IMG/VR virus record: IMGVR_UViG_3300042503_002008
Span: 1-38,062 of that record
Length of the DNA: 38,062 nt
Origin: a virus
Strand: one strand, 5' to 3'
Under the pieces are notes generated by a model. The model saw only the letters and a program-made list of their open reading frames with translations. It did not search any database and was not told where the DNA came from. How positions within the stretch are numbered: position 1 is the first letter of the stretch; each line of letters opens with the position of its first letter. Both the position numbers and the translations under genes were made by a program. Shown here piece by piece: positions 31,279-38,062 of the stretch.

Positions 31279-33153
31279 ATGCTTAAAACGACGCTGGGCC
31301 AAATCCTGGTAAATGAAGCGCTTCCGGAGGACATGCGGGACTACAACCGCGTCCTCACGAAGAAGGATATGGGTAAGCTCGCAACAGAGCTGGCTGAAAA
31401 GCATCCAGAAAAGTACCGCGAGGCTATGAAACGGCTGCACGACGTCGGGCGTGCTGCGGCGTATTCAACCAACGGCCTGTCGTTCGGTTTAAAAGATATC
31501 AAACCAACACTGGCGGTCCGCGACGCACAAGTACGCGTTCAGCGGCAGTTGCGCGCAATTCTTTCTAATCCGCAGCTGGACGACAAAACGCGTTCGATGG
31601 AAATTCTCAAGCTTGCGTCCAGTACGCAACGCGAGCTGGTCGAGAAGGTCTACGAGGAAGCGCGCGGAATGGACAATCCGCTCGCGCATCAGGTGCTAGG
31701 CTCGGGTCACGGTAATAAGTTCTCGTTGAACTCGATCATTGGCGCCGACATGCAGTATGTCGACCACAAGAACGAGCCGATTCCCATTCCGGTATTGCGC
31801 GGCTACAGCCAGGGGTTGCGACCCGTGGAGTACTTTGCAGGTGCGTTCGGCACGCGTAAGGGCGTGATGGATCTCAAGACCGCCACAGCTGACGCGGGCT
31901 TCTTCGGCAAGCAGCTTGTGCAGATGACGCATCGGTTACTCGTAACCGGTCAAGACGAAGACGACCCGGAGAGGCAGGCCACGGCACATGACCGCGGCTA
32001 CCCGACCGACGTTGACGACACCGACAATGAGGGGTCGTTCCTTGCGCGCCCTGTCGGCCCGTACAAGCGCGATACCTTGCTGACGCCCAAGATTCTCCGT
32101 GACATCAAAGAGATGGGCGTGCAAGACATTCTTGTGCGAAGCCCAATTGTTGGCGGCCCGGAAGACGGCGGCGTGTACGCCAAAGACGTCGGTTATCGGG
32201 AGAAGCGCCGACTGCCGCCGATTGGCGACTACGTCGGTATTGCAGCGGCCCAAGCGCTTTCTGAGCCGGTGACACAGGCCCAGATTAGCTCCAAACACAG
32301 CGGCGGCGTGGGCGGCGCGGGCTCGATCTCCGGCTTCAAGGCGATCAATTCGCTCGTGCAGGTGCCGAAGACTTATCCGGGCGCCGCCTCACACGCGCAA
32401 CTGGACGGACGCGTGCAGGAAATTCGGGAAGCGCCGCAGGGCGGCTATTACGTACAGATCGGCGGGCAGGATCACTATGTTCCCGTCGACCGCAAACTGC
32501 AAATCAACAGAGGCGACGAGATCGAGGCCGGTGATGTGCTTTCAGACGGCATCCCCAACCCAGCAGAAGTCGTAAAGCACAAGGGTATTGGCGAAGGCCG
32601 CCGGTATTTCGTGCAGGCCATGCGGCAAGTGATGCAAAACTCCGGTATTGCGCCGCAGCGCCGTAATCTTGAACTGTTGTCGCGTGGGCTGGTCAACCAT
32701 GTTCGCATGACAGACGAGCACGCGTCGTACAGCCCCGAAGACGTCGTGCCCTACTCGGTGCTTGAACGAAACTGGCAGCCGCGCGCGGGAAGTGTGACCG
32801 GGGCGCCCAAAAGCCTGACAGGTCATTACCTGGAACGGCCCGTGCTGCACTATTCAATCGGCACAAAAGTGGGCAAGAACGTCGCAAGCACGCTGGATCG
32901 TTACGGAATCAAGCAAGTTGAAGCGCATCGGCAGCCTCCCCCATTTCAGCCCGAGATGATCCGCGGTATGTCGAACATCTCGAATGATCAGGACTGGATG
33001 ACCCGCATGTTGGGTTCTTACCAACAAAAAGGCCTGCTTAGCAGCGTACACCGCGGGGTTACAAGCGACACGGCTGGTAGCAGCTTTGTGCCGTCACTTG
33101 CGCGTGGAGAAACGTTTGGCGTATCCGGTACAACGAGCGGATGGCGCCCATAA
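31279..33153 (+). CDS. RNA polymerase beta' C-terminal half
   Basis: 625 residues if ATG 31279 is used; GTG 31273 (overlapping the previous stop) adds two. TTLGQILVNEALPEDMRDYN aligns with the beta' region after E. coli residue 570. Bridge-helix blocks are RGYSQGLRPVEYF and GAFGTRKGVMDLKTATADAG (about 175-212). The second zinc-binding region keeps the flanks VRSPIVGGPEDGGVYAKD but has lost its cysteines. The trigger-loop start is GIAAAQALSEPVTQAQISSK (about 320), replacing GxIAAQSIGEPGTQLT. The C-terminus (LLSSVHRGVTSDTAGSSF) resembles the cellular beta' end. Together with the product of 25942 it completes a functional two-chain core, with alpha absent. Confidence 0.93.
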   Translation: MLKTTLGQILVNEALPEDMRDYNRVLTKKDMGKLATELAEKHPEKYREAMKRLHDVGRAAAYSTNGLSFGLKDIKPTLAVRDAQVRVQRQLRAILSNPQLDDKTRSMEILKLASSTQRELVEKVYEEARGMDNPLAHQVLGSGHGNKFSLNSIIGADMQYVDHKNEPIPIPVLRGYSQGLRPVEYFAGAFGTRKGVMDLKTATADAGFFGKQLVQMTHRLLVTGQDEDDPERQATAHDRGYPTDVDDTDNEGSFLARPVGPYKRDTLLTPKILRDIKEMGVQDILVRSPIVGGPEDGGVYAKDVGYREKRRLPPIGDYVGIAAAQALSEPVTQAQISSKHSGGVGGAGSISGFKAINSLVQVPKTYPGAASHAQLDGRVQEIREAPQGGYYVQIGGQDHYVPVDRKLQINRGDEIEAGDVLSDGIPNPAEVVKHKGIGEGRRYFVQAMRQVMQNSGIAPQRRNLELLSRGLVNHVRMTDEHASYSPEDVVPYSVLERNWQPRAGSVTGAPKSLTGHYLERPVLHYSIGTKVGKNVASTLDRYGIKQVEAHRQPPPFQPEMIRGMSNISNDQDWMTRMLGSYQQKGLLSSVHRGVTSDTAGSSFVPSLARGETFGVSGTTSGWRP

Positions 33154-33198
33154 TTGTATTCCTGTAGGATGTAGAAGCTCAGACACGGTAAATTATGG

Positions 33199-33231
33199 TT
33201 TTCCGTGAACTGCTGCCGAGTTCACGGAAAA
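33199..33231. promoter_or_regulatory. Perfect 12-bp inverted repeat before a virion-type gene
   Basis: TTTTCCGTGAAC (33199-33210), nine bases, GTTCACGGAAAA (33220-33231). A further TGAAC half-site follows at about 33235. It lies in the 124-base gap after the polymerase gene and 46 bases before GTG 33278. It could be an operator, a bidirectional terminator or an mRNA leader hairpin. Confidence 0.5.
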
Positions 33232-33277
33232 GCGTGAACCACGTGAATTGTCGAGACGCCGCACGGAGGTGGCCGCT

Positions 33278-35662
33278 GTGTATAACCGCAAAAAGAATGA
33301 GCCGTCCTGGACGCACTGGCGCGATGTAGTTCGGTCGCACAACCGGACACAGACGAAAGTTGCCGACTTCGGCGGCAAGGGCGACAGTACATCATTCGAG
33401 CAGGCGTTCTCGAATCTGGCGCACGCGTATCTCCGCGAGTCGGCGCCAAAGCTTCTCGATCACGAGATCGGGTTCCAGCTGCTTGACCGTGACCGCGAAA
33501 ACACCAAGGCTGTTGGCGTTTTTGCCTTCAAAGTCGGGTCGAGCTGGTTGTACGCGCCGGTCTTCTTCCTGAACGGCGACCTCAAGGGTCACGAACTCCT
33601 GTACATCAAGAATCAGGACATGTTCGTGCCGCTCAAGGAAAACTGGATCAATTACCTGATCAACCGGAAGCCGAACATTCTCGGCTCCAGCGTTGACAGG
33701 AACACTGCGTCGCTCGGCCAACGGCAGCCTGATTTCACGCAGCTTTCGCGCTCTCCAGCCAAGTTTGGTTCAGCCAAGCCGACGCTGAAAGAGATGATGG
33801 CCGCTGTGATGGGGCCGTTTGCCAAGTGTGCCACGCTGAACACGGCCGAAACCTTGGCAGCGATGGGCAAGCAGCTGAATCTGGCCACGTTCCTCAAAGC
33901 AGCTCGGCTGACCACGATTGACATGCTCGTGAAGACGATGAAAGACGCTCCGGCGCTTGCCGAAGCGTTTAACGAGTTTCACGACCTCGACGTGATCAAG
34001 GAAGCGGTTGCGCTGGCCAAAGAACGCGAAAGCCGTCCAAAGATCGCCAGTGTGCTGTCTGAAGCGCCGAAAGAATCTCCGGCGCTGGTCGGGCTCAAGA
34101 TCGTCACGTACTCGACTACGGTGCAGATGAAGCTGCCGCCGGAAACAACCGAAGAAGACCAGGAAAAGCTGCTTCGTGACGGCGTCCTGATTCTTGACCA
34201 GCGGGACCGAGACAACGTTTCGATTCCTTACAACATCCAGGTCGAGAAGAAGCTTTTCAACCCGACGTGCAGCGGGCTGTATGACGTGCTCGTCAAGCCG
34301 GGCAGCATCGAGCGCTGCTACATCGCCATGTATCCCATGGGTGGTGCCAAGCGGGCCGACTTTTGCACCGTGGTGCGAACAGAGGGCAAGCACAACTGGA
34401 TCAACATCGACCCAGCTCAGGTGTTTGTGCTTTCGCAAATCGAAGGCGACGAATACGATTCGTGGTTTAACGGCCTGCCGGACGCTACTTCGGCGCCGAC
34501 TGGCCGGACCCGATCAATGGTGCTCAGCAAGTCGGGTGACTCTACATGCCCGTTCCGCGTGCTTAAAGAGCTGGGCGAGGACGAATTCGGCACCACGTCG
34601 TACGAAATCGACTTGGAGTGCCACGCGAAGTATCCGCGGCACCAGCACATGCCGATGTCGGCGTACTTGGACCCGCTGCGCTACGACCCGTGGCGCGACG
34701 GAACACGGTTGCATCTGAAGGCCAAGAAGGGGTCGAGCCTGCGGTCCAGCATGGGCGACATCTTTGTGCCGGAAAGCTTCAAGCTCCTCAAGTGCGAACC
34801 CGGTGAAGACGACGCCCCCGCTGGCGAGTCTGATACCGGCGCTGTCTGCGGCTGTGGTGAAAGCGAGAATCCGCCGATTCGGCCGGGCAACCTCATCGAC
34901 GCCCAACTTGAGATTATGGGCAAGACCGCCGCGCTGGAGGTGTACCACAACGGCACGCAGGTCGTGATCAACAAGGAAGCCGCTAGGTCGCCAGTTATGG
35001 CACTGGTCACGCTTGTCGAGCATCACGGGCTGCGCGAAGCTGACGCCCGCGAGATTCTCAAAACCGCGGCGGACAAACGGAAGTACAGCGGGCGCATCAA
35101 GTATGCCGCTCCATACGGCAGCCCGATGATGATCCAGGGTGCGCCGAATGCTCCGACTGATCCTGGTCCGGTATATGGCGGCGAGACGATCATGGGCGCC
35201 GATGTACCCACGCAAATGGGAATCGACATCGGCATGCCTGTCTCTGACATGGCGGCTAGTAAGACTGACCGGCAGGTTTACAACCCCAACACGCGGCTCG
35301 ACAAGAAAGATATCAATGCCGTTCTGCAAGCCGCGCAAAGCGGCCAGCAAGACGTCTTTGATACGGCGATGATTGGCTCAATGCTGCGCGCCGTGCGTGA
35401 TGACTCGCTTGTCGACCGGTACATGGGCGAGTTGACCAGCGGTCTCGACAAACTTGGCCGCGTGCTGTTCATGTTTTACTGGCACGGCGATCGGTTCGCT
35501 GATCGCTATGGCAAAGCCGACATGCCGGAACTGGAAGACTCGCTCCGCAACGCCTTCGAGATGCTCGGCGACGTCATTCTCTTCTTGAAGCAGAAGACGA
35601 TTGATCCATACCCCGAAGAAGCTGGCACCGACGTCGATCTCGGCAACGTCGCAAACTCGTGA
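33278..35662 (+). CDS. Large virion-type hypothetical protein
   Basis: 794 residues from GTG 33278, with GGAGG at 33265-33269; the frame is open further upstream but without a start with a ribosome site. No transmembrane segment. The first 150 residues include GFQLLDRDRENTKAVGVFAF, LYIKNQDMFVPL and ENWINYLINRKPNILG. Later regions mix beta-rich domains (LDPLRYDPWRDGTRLH) with a CxC pair (VCGCGESENPP) and a helical C-terminus (LEDSLRNAFEMLGDVILFLK). Size and position suggest a head or tail structural protein. No relationship to known portal or capsid proteins could be shown. Contains GATATC-motif copy 11. Confidence 0.6.
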   Translation: MYNRKKNEPSWTHWRDVVRSHNRTQTKVADFGGKGDSTSFEQAFSNLAHAYLRESAPKLLDHEIGFQLLDRDRENTKAVGVFAFKVGSSWLYAPVFFLNGDLKGHELLYIKNQDMFVPLKENWINYLINRKPNILGSSVDRNTASLGQRQPDFTQLSRSPAKFGSAKPTLKEMMAAVMGPFAKCATLNTAETLAAMGKQLNLATFLKAARLTTIDMLVKTMKDAPALAEAFNEFHDLDVIKEAVALAKERESRPKIASVLSEAPKESPALVGLKIVTYSTTVQMKLPPETTEEDQEKLLRDGVLILDQRDRDNVSIPYNIQVEKKLFNPTCSGLYDVLVKPGSIERCYIAMYPMGGAKRADFCTVVRTEGKHNWINIDPAQVFVLSQIEGDEYDSWFNGLPDATSAPTGRTRSMVLSKSGDSTCPFRVLKELGEDEFGTTSYEIDLECHAKYPRHQHMPMSAYLDPLRYDPWRDGTRLHLKAKKGSSLRSSMGDIFVPESFKLLKCEPGEDDAPAGESDTGAVCGCGESENPPIRPGNLIDAQLEIMGKTAALEVYHNGTQVVINKEAARSPVMALVTLVEHHGLREADAREILKTAADKRKYSGRIKYAAPYGSPMMIQGAPNAPTDPGPVYGGETIMGADVPTQMGIDIGMPVSDMAASKTDRQVYNPNTRLDKKDINAVLQAAQSGQQDVFDTAMIGSMLRAVRDDSLVDRYMGELTSGLDKLGRVLFMFYWHGDRFADRYGKADMPELEDSLRNAFEMLGDVILFLKQKTIDPYPEEAGTDVDLGNVANS
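35306..35319 (+). repeat. Directional GATATC motif, copy 11
   Basis: AAAGATATCAATGC in the gene at 33278 (K-D-I-N-A). Confidence 0.5.
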
Positions 35663-35671
35663 GGATAAACC

Positions 35672-36067
35672 ATGGCTAGTGCTCCTTGGACGGGCGAGAC
35701 TGTTTTTACTGCTACGAGCGGCGCAGCTACTACGGTCGCGCTGAAAGTGCCGCATCGTGGGCGCATTAAGGGTTTCAGCCTTTCGCAGACAAGCGGCGCT
35801 AATGCTGGTGCCGCTGCCGCGCTGTACACGAGCAACCAAGAGACAGCGCCGAATTCCGAGCTGCCTGCAGAAGCGTTTCACATTCTGGACATCACGCTCC
35901 CTACTGCGGCAAAAGTCGATAACCACTCGACAGACATTTCTTACGTTAACCGAGACGGTACGCCGACAAACCCGCAACGTTACTTGTATTTGAAGATCAC
36001 ACCAGCGGGTTCTGGTGCCAAGAACTTCGTCTTTTCGATCACAGTCGAAACGCCGTCGCTCATCTAA
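35672..36067 (+). CDS. Small beta-rich virion-type protein
   Basis: 131 residues; GAGGATAA precedes ATG 35672. Rich in Ser, Thr, Ala and Gly with alternating strands (WTGETVFTATSGAATTVALK; RYLYLKITPAGSGAKNFVFS) and no Cys. The layout fits a head decoration or fibre-like component. It overlaps the next gene by one base (TAATG). Family not recognised. Confidence 0.55.
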   Translation: MASAPWTGETVFTATSGAATTVALKVPHRGRIKGFSLSQTSGANAGAAAALYTSNQETAPNSELPAEAFHILDITLPTAAKVDNHSTDISYVNRDGTPTNPQRYLYLKITPAGSGAKNFVFSITVETPSLI

Positions 36068-36996
36068 TGCTCCAAGCACTTCGAGACAACCCGCTTCGCG
36101 CGCCAAACTGGCGATGGTTGCGCGCCGTTCAAATTGACGGCGGCGGCCCTCGGGCCAGCCGCGCCGTCGACGGTCCAGATGGTTTTGCGTGGATCCGCCG
36201 CGCCAGCCGCCTGAAGCGCCGCTATGAACTTGCCGGAAATCGCCCGGACCAGCTGTATCGGCTCGTGCAGTACGACCGCGACATGTTCTGGGCGCACTCG
36301 ATGTGGCTAGACGAGCGCGCGCCGACGCGTTGGGCGATCGAAGCCCGCATTCTTGCCGGAGAGACAGACGAAGAGATTGCGACAAAGCTGGGAACGTCTC
36401 CGTCGGTTATTGCGGCCTATGAAGCCGTGTTTTTCGACGTGCGCAGCCTGCTGACGAATCGGGACTACGTTACAACCGTGATCATGTCCGACGCCGTTGT
36501 TCGCGGATTGAGCGAGCGGCAGTACGACTTGCTCTGGAAGCTTTTTGGGTATCACGGCGGCGCGCATGTGCTTGATGCCGTGATCTCTAAAGTAACGCCG
36601 ATGGACAAGCCAGGGCAGTCCAAGGACGTCGGATTGTTCTTCCAGGAATTCGCAGTCAACGCTGTAAAGCACCGCGCAGCTTTGGCGACGATTACCATGC
36701 CGCTCAATGCGCACACCCAATTGGCGCTGATCGACTCGTTCGTGAAATACGTCGAGATCGAGAAAAGCAGCGAAACAGCCGAGAAAGCGCACGGCACCAT
36801 CATCGACAACATTGGCGCTATGATGGCCGCCCTGCCGTTTCGAATTGGTACAAAGCTGGATTCCATCGATGCAAAAATGCTACCCTTTGATGACGGCGCC
36901 GCGGAATTGAACAACGCCGAACTCATGGCTGTGGCCGCTGGTGATACACTAAGTAACCAGCAGGCCATCGCAGACTTGCGTTTTCCGGGAGAATAG
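36067..36996 (+). CDS. Helix-turn-helix-containing hypothetical protein
   Basis: 309 residues. After an N-terminal basic domain with Trp (APNWRWLRAVQ), residues about 95-120 read EARILAGETDEEIATKLGTS and PSVIAAYEAVFFDV, a helix-turn-helix of the response-regulator/sigma-region-4 style. The remainder is helical, with LLWKLFGYHGG and a long C-terminal coil. DNA binding is likely; the role could be transcription control, terminase small subunit or a chromosome-binding virion protein. It overlaps the previous stop (TAATG). Confidence 0.6.
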   Translation: MLQALRDNPLRAPNWRWLRAVQIDGGGPRASRAVDGPDGFAWIRRASRLKRRYELAGNRPDQLYRLVQYDRDMFWAHSMWLDERAPTRWAIEARILAGETDEEIATKLGTSPSVIAAYEAVFFDVRSLLTNRDYVTTVIMSDAVVRGLSERQYDLLWKLFGYHGGAHVLDAVISKVTPMDKPGQSKDVGLFFQEFAVNAVKHRAALATITMPLNAHTQLALIDSFVKYVEIEKSSETAEKAHGTIIDNIGAMMAALPFRIGTKLDSIDAKMLPFDDGAAELNNAELMAVAAGDTLSNQQAIADLRFPGE

Positions 36997-36998
36997 CA

Positions 36999-38062
36999 AT
37001 GCGGCCACTGACAAAAGAAGCCGAAGCGAAGCTGATCGCGGCCATTGAAAAGGCTGCTGGGTACGTGAACAGCGGCCTGGCACCCAACGATGCGATCATC
37101 AAGAGCGCGGGCGAGGCTAACATTCCCGCCGGACACATCAACCTCATGGTGCACGCCTACAACACGGGCCGCACCACCAAACAGCGTGAGCAAAGCGACG
37201 ACACGCTGGAAAAGGCCGCCGACTTCCCCCTGGCTGACGCGCAGACCGTGATGGACGCGCTGTACCCCAAGGCTGTGAAGACCGCCGCTGAAATCTCTCG
37301 TTCATCTGTTGTTTCGGTTGAATACGCTGTTTCGCCACGTGACCTGCTGGTTCGCCGTAATAGCGACCAGGTTAAGGCCGCGGCTGCAAAGATATCTTTG
37401 CCCGAGAAGACGTGGACCCCTCCGCCGCGTGACGAAGAAGCGGCTGCCCGTAAAGCAGCCTCGGATCGCCGCGCAGCAGAGTTGGCCCAGGAAGAACTTC
37501 GTCGTCAGGCTACGGCAGCCTACGCTAAGGCCGCCGCCGCAATGGACGAGCTTCACGATTATTTCCGTCATCCGGGCAACATGAGCTTCCAGGACGCCGT
37601 GCGCCATACGCGCTTTCGACTCGGCGAAGAAGGCGTGGCTGTGCTCCAAAAGCTTGCTGCTGTCTACCCGCGGCTCGAAAAGCAGGCGGCCACCCAAGAA
37701 GTGTGGGTTGGCGGCGGCGCTCCGGTCAGCCTGGTCAGCGACGTGTTGGACGCCGTGTATGCCTACAACGAGGCCAAGGCTGCTGTGCCGGTAAAGGCCG
37801 CGAATCATAAGAAAGAAGCACCAGTTTTTCTTACCGATTCGATTCTGTACAACCCGGCCGACGAGCCCCTGACTCTCAAGTCTGCTGCTCCGCAGCCGCC
37901 AACGCCGGGCGCGCCGAGCGCGGCTAAACCAGCGCCAAGCGGCAACAGCGGTGGTCGCGGCTTTGGCGGGTTTTTAGCGCCAGCGTTGTCAGCCGCAGAG
38001 CGCATGGTTAGCGGCGGCCCTCCAGCGGAAACAAAGACCAAAGCCATGGCGTCATTGACCGA
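36999..38062 (+). CDS. Hypothetical protein, truncated by window end
   Basis: Open for about 354 codons from ATG 36999 to the window edge, with GGAG just upstream. The N-terminus KEAEAKLIAAIEKAAGYVNS is helical, then Ala/Lys/Glu-rich coiled segments (EEAAARKAASDRRAAELAQE), and a Pro/Ala/Ser-rich end (PQPPTPGAPSAAKPAPSGNS). Probably a virion scaffold or internal protein. It includes GATATC-motif copy 12 in the second coding frame. Confidence 0.6.
   Translation, partial: MRPLTKEAEAKLIAAIEKAAGYVNSGLAPNDAIIKSAGEANIPAGHINLMVHAYNTGRTTKQREQSDDTLEKAADFPLADAQTVMDALYPKAVKTAAEISRSSVVSVEYAVSPRDLLVRRNSDQVKAAAAKISLPEKTWTPPPRDEEAAARKAASDRRAAELAQEELRRQATAAYAKAAAAMDELHDYFRHPGNMSFQDAVRHTRFRLGEEGVAVLQKLAAVYPRLEKQAATQEVWVGGGAPVSLVSDVLDAVYAYNEAKAAVPVKAANHKKEAPVFLTDSILYNPADEPLTLKSAAPQPPTPGAPSAAKPAPSGNSGGRGFGGFLAPALSAAERMVSGGPPAETKTKAMASLT
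37388..37401 (+). repeat. Directional GATATC motif, copy 12
   Basis: AAAGATATCTTTGC in the gene at 36999, read as A-K-I-S-L-P, identical at DNA level to copy 10. Confidence 0.6.

Noticed and set aside
96-38047. Long open frames on the minus strand
   Set aside because: They lie opposite well-supported genes, lack ribosome sites and known motifs, and are expected in GC-rich coding DNA.
1-38062. Integrase, transposase, CRISPR or attachment sites
   Set aside because: No such motif, array or terminal repeat was seen on either strand.

Overview
The window is a dense, single-strand block of 43 complete or partial genes, plus a short possible gene end at the left edge. All read left to right. Gaps are mostly 0-15 bases, and stop/start overlaps (ATGA, TGATG, GTGA) are frequent. 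There are no insertion sequences, tRNAs or CRISPR arrays, and GC is roughly 57 % by eye. A PhoH ATPase, holin-like and other small membrane proteins, a split multisubunit RNA polymerase and large Ala/Gly/Pro-rich virion-type proteins point to a large tailed bacteriophage. The lipopolysaccharide-type glycosyltransferases suggest a Gram-negative host. No terminase, major capsid or portal gene was recognised, so the viral assignment comes from context.

Bases 1-15351 hold metabolic and surface-chemistry genes. They include a cupin, a CarF/plasmanylethanolamine-desaturase-like membrane enzyme, PhoH, a ferritin-like protein, a cytidylyltransferase, several glycosyltransferases (GT9, GT25, GT-A types), two DUF3431-like domains, two class I methyltransferase domains, a deoxycytidylate-deaminase-like enzyme, a HAD phosphatase and UDP-galactopyranose mutase. 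Together they look like a phage cassette for building or remodelling a glycan, and one protein fuses three of these activities.

Bases 15698-23309 hold many membrane or exported proteins: a three-helix holin candidate, a membrane-anchored PAS protein, a 2H-phosphoesterase-like protein, several small membrane proteins, a matrixin metalloprotease with a propeptide-type cysteine switch, and a papain-like cysteine peptidase. This is a plausible lysis or envelope-attack region. Two gene-free stretches (5462-5763 and 15352-15697) are rich in perfect inverted repeats.

Bases 23321-38062 hold unknown and virion-type genes around a DNA-dependent RNA polymerase. One 1457-residue protein fuses complete beta to the N-terminal half of beta', including the catalytic DFDGD loop. 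A separate 625-residue protein supplies the C-terminal half of beta', with bridge helix and trigger loop. Two unrelated small genes lie between them, and both usual zinc-binding clusters of beta' are absent.

A directional 14-bp DNA motif, consensus WWWGATATCWWTGC, recurs 12 times. It is always on the transcribed strand and occurs in two coding frames and in noncoding DNA. No listed gene explains it, and with the polymerase architecture it is the strongest sign of an undescribed system.
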